This document shows, in pieces, positions 33,796 through 43,258 of a stretch of DNA of 64,000 nucleotides (positions are counted from its first letter, which is position 1; every line of letters starts with the position of its first letter). The position numbers and the translations under genes were made by a program. Source of the stretch: Rhodobacter sp. (lineage in GTDB: Bacteria; Pseudomonadota; Alphaproteobacteria; Rhodobacterales; Rhodobacteraceae); the NCBI GenBank assembly GCA_016704435.1, contig JADJAB010000002.1:62001-126000 (forward strand). The letters run 5' to 3'. The notes under the pieces were generated by a model. It was not told the DNA's origin. It did not search any database and saw only the letters and a list, made by a program, of their open reading frames with translations.

Positions 33796-35160
33796 TCAGC
33801 TGTGATAGGCCTGCTCGCCGTGGCTGGTCAGGTCCAGGCCCTGCCGCTCGGTATCGGCATCGACGCGCAGGCCGATGGTCAGGTCGATCAGCTTGAACAG
33901 CACGAAGGAGATCACGCCCGACCAGACCATGGTGATCGCCACGCCTTCGACCTGGATCCAGAGTTGCGCCGCCATGGCGTAGTCGTCGCCCTTGACCCCA
34001 CCGAAGGCCGAAGCCGAGAAAACGCCGGTCAGCACCGCACCGATGATGCCGCCGACACCGTGGATGCCGAAGACATCGAGGCTGTCGTCATAGCCGAAGC
34101 GGTTCTTCACCACGGTTACGAAGAAGTAGCAGGCCGCCGCAGCCACGACACCCAGCGCGATCGCGCCCATCGGGCCGATGGTGCCGCAGGCCGGCGTCAC
34201 CGCCACCAGGCCGGCCACCATCCCCGACGCCGCCCCAAGCATCGAGGCCTTGCCGCGCTGCACCGCCTCCAGCGCCGACCAGGCGACCGTCGCCGCCGCG
34301 GTGGCGATGAAGGTGTTGATCATCGCCAGCGTCGCCCCGCCGTTCGCCTCAAGGTTCGAGCCGACGTTGAAACCGAACCAGCCGACCCACAGCATCGACG
34401 CCCCCACCATGGTCAGCACCATCGAATGCGGGGCCATGTTGTCGCGGCCAAGGCCGACGCGCTTGCCGATCACCAGGCAACCGACCAGCGCCGCGATGCC
34501 GGCGTTGATATGCACCACCGTGCCGCCGGCAAAGTCGATGGCGCCCTTGCGGTAGAGGTAGCCGTTGGCGTCCCAGACCATATGGGCGATCGGGAAATAC
34601 GAGAAGGTCGCCCACAGCACGGAAAACACCAGCACCGCCGAGAACTTCACCCGTTCGGCAAAGGCGCCGATGATCAGGGCGGGGGTGATGGCGGCAAAGG
34701 TCATCTGGAAGGCGATGAACAGGTATTCCGGAATGACGTAGCCGGCCGAGAAGGTGGCCGACATGCTGTCGGCGTTCACCCCGGACAGGAACAGTCTTGC
34801 CGTGCCGCCCCACCAGGGGCTGGTCGATCCGCCGAAGGCGAAGGAGTATCCGTAGATCACCCACACCAGCATCATCACGCAGGCGATCATCGTCGTCTGC
34901 ATCAGGACCGACAGCATGTTCTTCGACCGTACCAGCCCGCCATAGAACAGCGCCAGGCCCGGAATGGTCATGAACAGCACCAGAACGGTCGATACCATCA
35001 TCCAGCTGACATCGCCCTTGTCCATGATCGGAACAACCTCGGCCGCAAGCTCGGTGACTGCTTCGGTGGCGGCCTCTGTGGTTTCTTGCGCCCAAAGCGG
35101 AAGCACGGTCAGCAGGGTGGCGGGCAGCGCCAGAGCCGAGCGAATTGTCTTGGTGATCAT
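33796..35160 (-). CDS. amtB: Ammonium transporter AmtB
   Basis: 454 residues. Cleaved signal peptide (MITKTIRSALALPATLLTVLPLWAQ) followed by eleven membrane helices. Pore marks: DFAGGTVVHINAG (first histidine of the twin-His pair) and DVFGIHGVGGIIGAVLTG (second), plus the FYGGLVRSKN extracellular vestibule. The C-terminal tail SHGEQAYHS is the GlnK-contacting end. Encoded 24 nt after glnK on the same strand. GlnK should block this channel when ammonium is plentiful. Confidence 0.97.
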   Translation of the reverse strand: MITKTIRSALALPATLLTVLPLWAQETTEAATEAVTELAAEVVPIMDKGDVSWMMVSTVLVLFMTIPGLALFYGGLVRSKNMLSVLMQTTMIACVMMLVWVIYGYSFAFGGSTSPWWGGTARLFLSGVNADSMSATFSAGYVIPEYLFIAFQMTFAAITPALIIGAFAERVKFSAVLVFSVLWATFSYFPIAHMVWDANGYLYRKGAIDFAGGTVVHINAGIAALVGCLVIGKRVGLGRDNMAPHSMVLTMVGASMLWVGWFGFNVGSNLEANGGATLAMINTFIATAAATVAWSALEAVQRGKASMLGAASGMVAGLVAVTPACGTIGPMGAIALGVVAAAACYFFVTVVKNRFGYDDSLDVFGIHGVGGIIGAVLTGVFSASAFGGVKGDDYAMAAQLWIQVEGVAITMVWSGVISFVLFKLIDLTIGLRVDADTERQGLDLTSHGEQAYHS

Positions 35161-35184
35161 TTTCCTGTGTTCCCTTCTTCGCCC

Positions 35185-35523
35185 TTACAGCGCGTCGTCA
35201 TCGGTTTCGCCGGTGCGCACCCGCACGGCGTGTTGCACGTCGAGGACGAAGATCTTTCCGTCGCCGATCTTGTCGGTTTTCGCGGTGGTGCGGATGGTCT
35301 CTACAACGGCGTCCGCAAGGCTGTCGGGCACCACGATCTCAAGCCGGATCTTCGGCACGAAGTTCACGGCATATTCCGCGCCGCGATAGATTTCGGTATG
35401 GCCGGATTGCAGGCCGAAGCCCTTGATCTCGGCCACCATCATTCCGCGCACGCCGATCGTGGTCAGCGCCTCGCGCACCTCGTCCAGCTTGAACGGCTTG
35501 ATGGCTGCGATAATGAGTTTCAT
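35185..35523 (-). CDS. glnK: Nitrogen regulatory protein PII (GlnK type)
   Basis: 112 residues, exactly PII length. T-loop with uridylylation site Y51 in YRGAEYAVNF; start MKLIIAAIKPFKLDEVREAL and C-terminal GDGKIFVLDVQHAVRVRTGE are standard. Senses 2-oxoglutarate, ATP/ADP and, through uridylylation, glutamine. Placement before amtB identifies it as GlnK rather than GlnB. The frame continues to 35691, but the ATG at 35523 (RBS AAGGGGA) is the family start. The 249-bp upstream gap should carry an NtrC-type promoter; I could not pick a convincing site. Confidence 0.97.
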   Translation of the reverse strand: MKLIIAAIKPFKLDEVREALTTIGVRGMMVAEIKGFGLQSGHTEIYRGAEYAVNFVPKIRLEIVVPDSLADAVVETIRTTAKTDKIGDGKIFVLDVQHAVRVRTGETDDDAL

Positions 35524-35772
35524 GCGGCTCCCCTTCGGTTCTGATCTGGGTCCGGGGGTGGACCCTTGCGACGAAGGGGCCGCATTTCGCAGTTGCAGCA
35601 CAAGAAAGCCTGGGCGGTTCGGTGCCGAAGATTGCGCGGAAATGCACAATTCTTGCACTATTGGTGGCGGTTGCCCGTTTCTTGTGCGCAATTGATATGC
35701 GAATCAGGGGCGGGCCGCCTTCGCATCGCGGCAAAAGAAGGGTATCTTCGCGGCCAATCAGATCGCGCGGAA

Positions 35773-37995
35773 ATGGCGGACGGGCAGGCAATGGCGACAG
35801 GTGGCGGGGGCCGCAGACCCCTGGTGGCAGACAGACGATACGGCCGGGCAGCAAAGCCTGCGCCGAAGAAAGCGGCGCCTGCCGCGCGCAAATCCCGGCG
35901 CAAGCCGCGGCCACCCCGGCGCCGGCACGGTCTACTTGTGTCACTGGTGCTGGATCTCTGGCGGATGGTCTGGGCGGTGCTGTGGCGTCTGACGGCGGTG
36001 GCCGCGCTGATCCTTGCCGCCGTGGTGTTCTATTTCTACGCCCAGTTGCCGCCGTTGACCGACCTTCTTGACGGCCGCGCCCGCGGATCGGTCACCATGC
36101 TGGACCGGGGCGGACAGGTCTTTGCCTGGCGCGGAGAGACCTTCGGCGGCCAGATCACCGCCGACACCGTCAGCCCGCATCTGAAGAACGCCGTGGTTGC
36201 GACCGAGGACAAGCGGTTCTACTGGCACCTCGGCATCTCGCCGCGCGGCATCGCATCGGCCGTCCGCATCAACATGGCCGAAGGCCGCAGCCCGCTGTCG
36301 GGCAATGGCGGCTCGACCATCACCCAGCAGGTGGCGAAACTCCTGTGCCTGGGCGTGGCCTACGACCCGACGCAGTGGAAGTCCGAGGCCGCCTATGAAC
36401 AGGACTGCCGGTCGGGCGGAATGTGGCGAAAGATCAAGGAAGTGCCCTATTCCATGGCGATGGAGTTGAAATACTCCAAGAACGACATCCTGACGATCTA
36501 CTTCAACCGTGCCTATCTGGGTGCAGGCGCCCGTGGGTTCGAGGCGGCGGCGCAGCGCTATTTCGGCAAGTCGGCGGCCAATGTGACCCCGGCCGAGGCG
36601 GCGATGCTGGCGGGCCTGCTGAAGGCGCCCTCGACCTATGCGCCGACCGGCAACATGGAGCGCGCCCGCAACCGCGCGGCCGTGGTGATCGGGCTGATGG
36701 AGGAGCAGGGTTATCTGACAAAGGCCGAGGCCGACGAAGCCCGCGCCCATCCGGCGGAACTCAGCCAGGCCGCCAAGCAGAAGTCCGGCGGCTTTTTTGC
36801 CGACTGGGTGATGGAGACGACGCCCGACTATCTGGCGCGCGACACCACCGAAGACGTGATCATCGAGACCACGCTGGACCAGAAGATGCAGGCCCAGGCC
36901 GAAGAGGCGCTGAAATGGGTGTTCGACAACAAGGTCAAGGCGGGCTCGAACGTGCAGGCCGCAATCGTGGTGATGAGTGCGGATGGCGCAGTGCGCGCCA
37001 TGGTGGGCGGCCGCGACCTGCCGCAGGCGGGCGATTTCAACCGCGCCACCCAGGCGTTGCGGCAGACCGGATCGGCCTTCAAGCCATTCATCTATGCCAC
37101 AGCGATGGACCTCGGCTATTCACCGCTGGACTATGTCGATGACAGCCCCTGGTCGATCTACGTCCCCGGCTCGGGCGAGTATGCGCCAAAGAATTACGAC
37201 GGCAAGTTCAAGGGCATGGTGACGCTGACCCAGGCCCTCGCGGAAAGCCGCAACATTCCGGCGGTGAAGATCCAGGAGCTGGTGGGCCGTGATCTGGTGA
37301 AGAAAGTGGCCACCGATTTCGGCGTGGCGCAGAATCTGGCCGACGGACCGGCGCTGGCGCTCGGGGCCAGCGAGTCGACGCTGATCGAGATGACGGGCGC
37401 CTATGCCGGCATTCTGAACGGCGGCTCTGCGGTCACGCCCTATGGGCTGGTGGCGCTGAAGCTGAAGGGCGAGGACGAGGAACTGTTCGGCCAGGGTGGC
37501 GGTATCGGTGAGCGGGTGGTCTCGGAAACCGCGGCGCATGCGTTGATCTACATGATGACCCAGGTGATCGAGAGCGGTACCGGAACGCGCGCGCGGCTGG
37601 ACGGGCGCGAGGCGGCGGGCAAGACCGGCACCACCAATTCGGCGGTGGATGCGTGGTTCGTGGGCTTCACGGCGGATTACGTTGTGGGGGTCTGGATGGG
37701 CTATGACAAGCCGACGCCGATGACCGGTGTCACCGGCGGTGGTCTGCCGGCCGAGATCTGGCATCAGGTGATGGTGCGGATCACGGACGGGATGCCTGTG
37801 ACGCCCCTGCCCAAGGAAGTGCCGCCCAGCCGCTATTCGCCACCGCCATCGGACTATGTGACGCCCGAAGGTGCCATTGCGCCCGAGGACGTGCCCTATT
37901 TCGACGGCTCGAACCCGAATATGCCGGGGATGACCGAAGACGACCTGGCCGAGCAGATATTGCAGGACGTGCTGGGCCAGGGCGGCGGCAACTGA
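35773..37995 (+). CDS. Class A penicillin-binding protein (PBP1a family)
   Basis: 740 residues. Basic cytoplasmic tail rich in Lys/Arg/Ala/Pro, one membrane anchor (~52-90), glycosyltransferase 51 domain with E145 in ATEDKRFYWH and GGSTITQQ (179-186), then the transpeptidase domain with SxxK (S434-K437), SRN (492-494) and KTGT (from K617). Makes and cross-links peptidoglycan. The C-terminal tail is acidic and Pro-rich (PEDVPYFDGSNPN). ATG at 35773 is the first after the intergenic region; one at 35791 is also possible. Divergent from glnK. A palindrome terminator follows. Confidence 0.93.
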   Translation: MADGQAMATGGGGRRPLVADRRYGRAAKPAPKKAAPAARKSRRKPRPPRRRHGLLVSLVLDLWRMVWAVLWRLTAVAALILAAVVFYFYAQLPPLTDLLDGRARGSVTMLDRGGQVFAWRGETFGGQITADTVSPHLKNAVVATEDKRFYWHLGISPRGIASAVRINMAEGRSPLSGNGGSTITQQVAKLLCLGVAYDPTQWKSEAAYEQDCRSGGMWRKIKEVPYSMAMELKYSKNDILTIYFNRAYLGAGARGFEAAAQRYFGKSAANVTPAEAAMLAGLLKAPSTYAPTGNMERARNRAAVVIGLMEEQGYLTKAEADEARAHPAELSQAAKQKSGGFFADWVMETTPDYLARDTTEDVIIETTLDQKMQAQAEEALKWVFDNKVKAGSNVQAAIVVMSADGAVRAMVGGRDLPQAGDFNRATQALRQTGSAFKPFIYATAMDLGYSPLDYVDDSPWSIYVPGSGEYAPKNYDGKFKGMVTLTQALAESRNIPAVKIQELVGRDLVKKVATDFGVAQNLADGPALALGASESTLIEMTGAYAGILNGGSAVTPYGLVALKLKGEDEELFGQGGGIGERVVSETAAHALIYMMTQVIESGTGTRARLDGREAAGKTGTTNSAVDAWFVGFTADYVVGVWMGYDKPTPMTGVTGGGLPAEIWHQVMVRITDGMPVTPLPKEVPPSRYSPPPSDYVTPEGAIAPEDVPYFDGSNPNMPGMTEDDLAEQILQDVLGQGGGN

Positions 37996-38018
37996 ATCAC
38001 GCTGGCCGGGGCGGGACC

Positions 38019-38038
38019 AAAATCCTTCGAAGGATTTT
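38019..38038. terminator. 20-bp perfect palindrome terminator
   Basis: AAAATCCTTCGAAGGATTTT reads the same on both strands, with A/T tracts at each end, so it can terminate transcription from both the PBP gene and the converging mlaC gene. A weaker hairpin follows within 25 nt. Confidence 0.75.
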
Positions 38039-38070
38039 GCGATTTTCTTCGACGAGAATTGGTGCCCGGC

Positions 38071-38673
38071 TCAGGCGCCGGGCAGATCCGCGATCAGTTT
38101 GTCGAGATTGCCCTTGCGCTTGTCCAGCATGGCGCCGATCTCGGTCCGCTCGCTGGCCAGCATGTTCACGCCTTCGATGATGATGTTGAAGAACAGGCTC
38201 TTGCCTGCCTTGTCGCTGACATGCCAGCGCACCTCGAACGGCGCCTCGCCCTTCAGATAGGCGGTCGAGATCACTTCAAAGTAGCTTTTCAGCGGGCGGG
38301 CGTCTTTGACCTCGATCTTGCCGCCGATGAATTCGCGAAAGCGGCGGCCGTATTTGCGGCTGATGTAGACTTGGAAGGCCTTGGTAAAGGCCGTCATCTG
38401 CGCTTTCGAGGCCGAGCGCGCCGCCACGCCCAAGGCCGAGCGGGCGATGGTCGGCACATCGGCATAGCGCACGAACAGCCTTTCGAAATCGGGGAACATC
38501 TGCGCTTCGGACTTACCCGAGTTGATGATCCGGTTGATGTCGCCCACCGCATTGTCGATCAGCGTGCGCGCCTGGGCCACCGTCAGCGCGGCGGCGGGAA
38601 GGGCGGCCAGCGCGGCCGTGGCACCAAGGCCCAGGCCGAAGCCGCGGCGGGAGAGCAGGAGGTTACTGGGCAT
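38071..38673 (-). CDS. mlaC: Phospholipid-binding periplasmic protein MlaC (Ttg2D family)
   Basis: 200 residues. Twin-arginine-like signal LLSRRGFGLGLGATAALAALPAAAL. The mature MlaC fold is indicated by GKSEAQMFPDFERLF, the KYGRRFREFIGG segment and FFNIIIEGVNMLASERTE. Shuttles phospholipid between the outer-membrane MlaA-porin complex and the inner-membrane transporter. The ATG at 38673 lies 11 nt inside the end of mlaA with GAGGA 6-10 nt upstream; an ATG at 38685 is an alternative. The inner-membrane mlaFEDB genes are not in this window. Confidence 0.9.
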   Translation of the reverse strand: MPSNLLLSRRGFGLGLGATAALAALPAAALTVAQARTLIDNAVGDINRIINSGKSEAQMFPDFERLFVRYADVPTIARSALGVAARSASKAQMTAFTKAFQVYISRKYGRRFREFIGGKIEVKDARPLKSYFEVISTAYLKGEAPFEVRWHVSDKAGKSLFFNIIIEGVNMLASERTEIGAMLDKRKGNLDKLIADLPGA

Positions 38674-39444
38674 AGGGGTCCTCATAGGGGTCGATGAAGC
38701 CGTCGCCGCTATCCGAATCCGCGCCCCCGGTCTGGCCAAGCTCGAACCGGCGGTTCTGCAGATAGAGAAGCCGCGCCTGAGCATAGCTGTCTGCGCTGTC
38801 ATATAGGACCGAGTCGACCGAATCGGAATAGCGCGCCCGATCACCAAGTCTTGAAAGCACCTTCGTCACCAACACGGCGGTCGCATCCTTGCCCGAGGTC
38901 AGGTGCCCGACCGGATTCAGGACGAGATCGACAACTGCGCCTATCGAATCGCGCCGGGTCGAGGGGCCGAAGAACGGCCTCTCCATATAGGGGCCTTCGC
39001 CGGCACCCCAGACATGCAGCGTCTCGCCGAAGTCGGTACTGGCACGCGGAATGCCCGCGTCGGTCGCGACATCCAGCAGGCCACCGAGGCCGAAGACCAC
39101 ATTGACCGCCAAGCGAGCGAAATTGCTGCCGGCGTCTTCGACATTGCCCTGCAGAACGTCGTTGACGATATCGCCCGGCAGATCAAGCGTATCGGACAGA
39201 TCTGATACGCCTGACGCACCGGTCCGGGAACCACGGCGCCATAGACCTTGGAGCCCGGTCGGACCAACACCCGGTCCAGCCCCTTGTTCAGCCCGTGAAT
39301 GGCGCGGTTCGTCGGCTCCATCGGATCATTGATACCGCTCGCCACGGGCGGCGTGCCGCAGGCCGCCAGAAGGCCAAGCGCCGCCACGGCAGCCAGCGAA
39401 ATCGGATGGTTCCCCGCAAAAAGGAATGGAATCTTCACGGTCAT
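38663..39444 (-). CDS. mlaA: Outer-membrane lipoprotein MlaA (VacJ), frameshifted
   Basis: Lipoprotein with lipobox LAAC at about residue 29 (ALGLLAACGTPP), then the VacJ start NDPMEPTNRAIHGLNKGLD. After VRQAYQ the frame breaks near 39203. The continuation (DLSDTLDLPGDIVNDVLQ, LAVNVVFGLGGLLDVATDAG, FGETLHVWGAGEGPYMERP) is intact to 38663. Adding one base gives about 260 residues, normal for MlaA. It removes stray phospholipid from the outer leaflet with MlaC, encoded next. Probably a sequencing indel. Confidence 0.9.
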
Positions 39445-39610
39445 CTACCTAACGTCCCCGCCAACCGGCCCTGCTTTGCGGCGACCGATCCGGGCTTCGG
39501 GCGGCACAGTCCTCAGGCATACGGGCAGCACAGGGTCAAGACAACAGCCAAACGGCCCGAACGGGGCCGCGGCGGCGGGATAAGGCCGGTATGACCGGCC
39601 GTGATGCGGG

Positions 39611-41353
39611 ATGACGATGGCGGATCGCGACGGGAATGCAGGTCAGCGGGAACTGGCCTCGGTAAGGCGGCGGTCCGGCAATGCGCTGGCGGCGGCCTTC
39701 GTCTTTTCGGTCTTCGTCAACCTTCTGATGCTGACCTCGCCCCTGTACATGCTGCAAGTCTATGACCGCGTCCTGATCTCGCGGTCTGAGGCGACGCTGC
39801 TGGCGCTGTCGGCGCTGGTGGCCTTCCTGTTCCTGGCCATGGGTCTCCTGGATCACGCCCGCAACCGGGTGATGACGCGGATCGGCGCCCGGCTGCAGGC
39901 CGAGATGGAAGAGCGCGTGCTGTCCGCCGCCTTCCGCCGCCTGACCGTCGCGCCACAGGATGGCACCGCGCATTCCGCGCAGCGCGACCTCGACTCCGTC
40001 GCAAGGGTCTGGGCCTCGCCCGCGCTGATCGCGCTGTTCGACCTGCCCTGGACTCCGGTCTTCGCCGCCGCATTGTTCATCTTCCACCCCTGGCTGGGCT
40101 GGACCGCGATCGGCGGCATGGTGCTGCTGATCATCGTGACCCTGATCAACCAGCGCAGCACCGAAACCAGCCTGAACGAGGCGGTCATCGCCGGGCTGAA
40201 GGCCGACCGCCAGGCTGATAACCTGAAGGCGGAATCCGAACTGGTCCGCGCGCTGGGCATGACCCGCGCCGCCTTTGGCCGCTGGCAGGCGCTGCGCGGG
40301 CGTGCGCAGGAGCAATCGCTGTCTGCCTCGGACACCGCAGGGGCCTTTGCGGTGCTGACCAAGACCTTCCGGCTGTTCCTGCAATCGGCCATCCTCGGCA
40401 TCGGCGCCTGGCTGGTGCTGCGGGGCGAGCTTTCGGCCGGCGCGATGATCGCCGGGTCGATCCTGATGGGCCGCGCGCTGCAACCGATCGAGGTGGCCAT
40501 CGGCCAATGGCCGGTGCTGACCCGCGCCCGCCAGGCGAGGGCGCGGCTGGAGCAGCTTCTGACCACCGTTCCACCCGAGGTGGCGCGCACCGCCCTGCCG
40601 CGCCCCGCCGCGCGGCTGGATGTGCGCAACCTCACCCTGATCGTGCCCGGAGAGGCAAAGCCGGTGCTGCGCGGGGTGTCCTTCACCCTGCAACCGGGGC
40701 AGGCGCTGGGGGTGATCGGCCCCTCCGGCTCGGGCAAGTCGTCGCTGGCGCGGGCGCTGATCGGGGTCTGGGCCCCTGCCGCCGGCACCATCCGGCTGGA
40801 TGGTGCCACGCTGGACCAGTATGACCCGGACACCCTGGGCAGTTATGTCGGCTATCTTCCGCAGCGGGTGTCGTTGTTCGACGGCACGATTGCCGCCAAC
40901 ATCGCGCGGCTGGACCCGAAGGCGGCAGACGCCGACATCGTCGCCGCCGCCCGGCAGGCCGCCGCGCATGACCTGATCACCGCACTGCCGAAGGGGTATG
41001 ATACCGAGGTGGCAACCATGGGCGGGCGGCTTTCCGGCGGGCAGATCCAGCGCGTCGGCCTTGCCCGTGCGCTTTTCGGCGACCCGCTGCTGCTGGTGCT
41101 GGACGAGCCGAACTCCAACCTCGACAACGACGGCTCGATGGCGTTGAACCAGTCGATCAAGGAGGCCAAGGCAAAGGGCCGCACCGTGCTGATCATGGCG
41201 CATCGCCCCGCGGCGATCCAGGAATGCGACCTGATCATGGTCTTGAACGACGGCGCGCCGGTGGCCTTCGGTCCACGCGACCAGGTACTGCGCGAAATGG
41301 TCAAGAACGCCGGCGAGATTGCCCGTGCCGTAACTCCTGGAGGTGTGGCATGA
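39611..41353 (+). CDS. Type I secretion system ABC permease/ATPase (PrtD-like)
   Basis: 580 residues: six-helix exporter domain (about 25-290) and ATPase domain with Walker A GPSGSGKSS (370-378), signature LSGGQ (474-478), Walker B LLLVLDEP (493-500) and switch His531. No N-terminal C39 peptidase or C39-like domain, as in PrtD/LapB-type exporters of RTX proteins. The product exports an unfolded protein through a channel with an HlyD-like adaptor encoded downstream (ATGA overlap). No RTX substrate and no TolC-like gene are nearby. Confidence 0.93.
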   Translation: MTMADRDGNAGQRELASVRRRSGNALAAAFVFSVFVNLLMLTSPLYMLQVYDRVLISRSEATLLALSALVAFLFLAMGLLDHARNRVMTRIGARLQAEMEERVLSAAFRRLTVAPQDGTAHSAQRDLDSVARVWASPALIALFDLPWTPVFAAALFIFHPWLGWTAIGGMVLLIIVTLINQRSTETSLNEAVIAGLKADRQADNLKAESELVRALGMTRAAFGRWQALRGRAQEQSLSASDTAGAFAVLTKTFRLFLQSAILGIGAWLVLRGELSAGAMIAGSILMGRALQPIEVAIGQWPVLTRARQARARLEQLLTTVPPEVARTALPRPAARLDVRNLTLIVPGEAKPVLRGVSFTLQPGQALGVIGPSGSGKSSLARALIGVWAPAAGTIRLDGATLDQYDPDTLGSYVGYLPQRVSLFDGTIAANIARLDPKAADADIVAAARQAAAHDLITALPKGYDTEVATMGGRLSGGQIQRVGLARALFGDPLLLVLDEPNSNLDNDGSMALNQSIKEAKAKGRTVLIMAHRPAAIQECDLIMVLNDGAPVAFGPRDQVLREMVKNAGEIARAVTPGGVA

Positions 41354-42654
41354 GCGGGCAGCGCCCCTTCTGGTCGGCCCGCCGCCCGATCTGGATGGGC
41401 CTTGTCACGCTGGTCGTGCTGGTGGCGGGCTTCGGCGCCTGGGGCACGCTGACCTCGTTGTCCGGGGCCATCGTCACCTCGGGCCGCATCGAGGTGGAGC
41501 TGAACCGCCAGGTCGTGCAGCATCCCGATGGCGGCGTGGTGGCCGAGATCGACGTCGTCGAAGGTGCCGCAGTGGTGGCCGGCGACGTGCTGATCCGGCT
41601 GGACGGCAAACTGGTGCAATCTGAACATACGGTGGTCCTGGGCCAGCTGGACGAGTTTTCCGCCCGCCGCGCCCGCCTTGTGGCAGAACGCGACGGTCTG
41701 GATGCGCCGGCATTTCCAGCCGAGTTGAGCGATCGCGCGAGAACAGATCCCGCGGTTGCCGATCTGGTGGCGGGGCAAAAGGGCCTGTTCGTGGCCCGGC
41801 TGAACACCGCCACCACCACCGAAGAACAGCTGCGCCGCCGCATCGGGCAGATCACCTCGCAGATCGAGGGGGTGGATGCCCAGCGCACCGCGCTGGGTAC
41901 CCAGCTGGGGCTGATCAAGGCCGAACTCGCCAACCAGCAAAGCCTGCTGGACAAGGGCCTGGCGCAAGCCACCACGGTGCTGGCACTGCAACGCGAAGAG
42001 GCCCGGCTGATGGGTCTTGTCGGCGAGCTGGCGGCCACCCGCGCCCAGGCCGAGGGCCGGATCACCGAGATCGAGCTGGAGATCAGCCGCCTTGCCAGCG
42101 CCCGGATCGAGGGCGCCGAGAAGGAGCTGCGGGACATCGGCCCGGCCATCGTCGAGCTGGGCGAGCGGCTGCGCGTGCTCGAAGAACGGATCGCCCGGCT
42201 CGACATCCGCGCCCCGGTCAGCGGCATCGTGCTGGGCCTGGCAGTGACAACCCCGCGTGCCGTGATCCGCCCGGCCGAGCCGCTGCTCTATCTGGTGCCG
42301 CAGGACCGGCCGCTGGTGATCGCGACGCGGGTGCCGCCCATACACATCGACCAGGTGCATGTCGGCCAGCCGGTCGAACTGGTGTTCTCTACCTTTTCCA
42401 GCCGCACCACGCCGCATCTGGCCGGCAAGGTTTCGGTCGTCTCGGCCGATGCCTTCACCGACCAGGCGACGCAGGCCTCGTACTACCGGGCCGAGATCGT
42501 GCTGGATGATGGCGAGATCGCCAAGCTGGAAGGCCAGCCGCTGCTGCCCGGCATGCCGGTCGAGGCCTTCATCCAGACCGAGGCGCGCACCCCGCTGGCC
42601 TACCTGCTGAAGCCCTTCACCGATTACTTCAACCGCGCCTTCCGCGAAAGCTGA
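41350..42654 (+). CDS. HlyD-family type I secretion adaptor
   Basis: 434 residues. One N-terminal membrane helix (WMGLVTLVVLVAGFGAWG), lipoyl-like half motifs around a long coiled coil (residues ~100-290, with SQIEGVDAQRTALGTQLGL and many Glu/Arg heptads), and a beta-barrel end DIRAPVSGIVLGLAV, then LLYLVPQDRPLVIATRV. Forms the periplasmic bridge of the secretion complex. Start overlaps the ABC gene stop by 4 nt, so the two are stoichiometrically linked. Confidence 0.93.
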   Translation: MSGQRPFWSARRPIWMGLVTLVVLVAGFGAWGTLTSLSGAIVTSGRIEVELNRQVVQHPDGGVVAEIDVVEGAAVVAGDVLIRLDGKLVQSEHTVVLGQLDEFSARRARLVAERDGLDAPAFPAELSDRARTDPAVADLVAGQKGLFVARLNTATTTEEQLRRRIGQITSQIEGVDAQRTALGTQLGLIKAELANQQSLLDKGLAQATTVLALQREEARLMGLVGELAATRAQAEGRITEIELEISRLASARIEGAEKELRDIGPAIVELGERLRVLEERIARLDIRAPVSGIVLGLAVTTPRAVIRPAEPLLYLVPQDRPLVIATRVPPIHIDQVHVGQPVELVFSTFSSRTTPHLAGKVSVVSADAFTDQATQASYYRAEIVLDDGEIAKLEGQPLLPGMPVEAFIQTEARTPLAYLLKPFTDYFNRAFRES

Positions 42655-42796
42655 TCCCCCACGCTCCTCACGGCCCTTCGGTCTCTCCTCGCTGGTGCCC
42701 GGTGGCGCGCGACACGCCGTCGAAGAAGGACGACGAGCCTGCTTGCCCGCCCCCCTCTGCCCCGCTAGGCTTCGCCGCAAACCGAAAGGAAACTCC

Positions 42797-43258
42797 ATGT
42801 CCACCATCGACGCGCGCCTTGCCGAACTTGGCGTCACCCTGCCCGACGCGGCCGCGCCCGCCGCCAACTATGTGCCCTTCGTGGTCGTCGGCAACCTGGT
42901 CCATATCTCGGGCCAGATAAGCCAGGATGCGAACGGGTTGATCAAGGGCCGGCTGGGCGAGGACATGGCGCTGGAACAGGGTGCCGAGGCGGCCAGGCGC
43001 TGCGCCATCTCGCTGCTGGCCCAGCTGAAGAAGGCCTGCGGCGGCGATTTTTCGCGCCTTGTCCGGGCGGTCAAGCTGACCGGCTTTGTCAACTCCACCG
43101 CCGATTTCACCGACCAGCCCAAGGTGATCAACGGCGCCTCGGATTTCCTGGTTGCGGTGCTGGGCGATGCCGGCCGCCACGCGCGCTCGGCCGTCTCGGC
43201 CGCTTCGCTGCCGCTGGGCGTAGCGGTCGAGATCGAGGGCCTGTTCGAAATTCGCTGA
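42797..43258 (+). CDS. RidA (YjgF/L-PSP) family protein
   Basis: 153 residues, of the longer RidA subgroup (YjgH/Atu1251-like). VVVGNLVHISGQISQDANG is the conserved beta core, VKLTGFVNSTADFTDQPKV and ARSAVSAASLPLGVAVEIE complete the trimer interface. Typical RidA hydrolyses reactive enamine/imine intermediates; in this subgroup the catalytic Arg is replaced, since the terminal segment reads SAASLPLG instead of RxxV-x-V-LP. RBS AAAGGA before the ATG. The stop shares a base with the next start (TGATG). Confidence 0.85.
   Translation: MSTIDARLAELGVTLPDAAAPAANYVPFVVVGNLVHISGQISQDANGLIKGRLGEDMALEQGAEAARRCAISLLAQLKKACGGDFSRLVRAVKLTGFVNSTADFTDQPKVINGASDFLVAVLGDAGRHARSAVSAASLPLGVAVEIEGLFEIR

Noticed and set aside
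35524..35772. Possible NtrC or sigma-54 promoter before glnK
   Set aside because: TGCA-rich words occur (around 35644-35660) but no pair with the spacing of an NtrC site and no GG-N10-GC sigma-54 element was convincing.
40852..42867. 671-codon open frame antisense to the type I secretion genes
   Set aside because: Sense genes have full domain motifs and correct lengths; the antisense product has no domain and is a GC-driven shadow.
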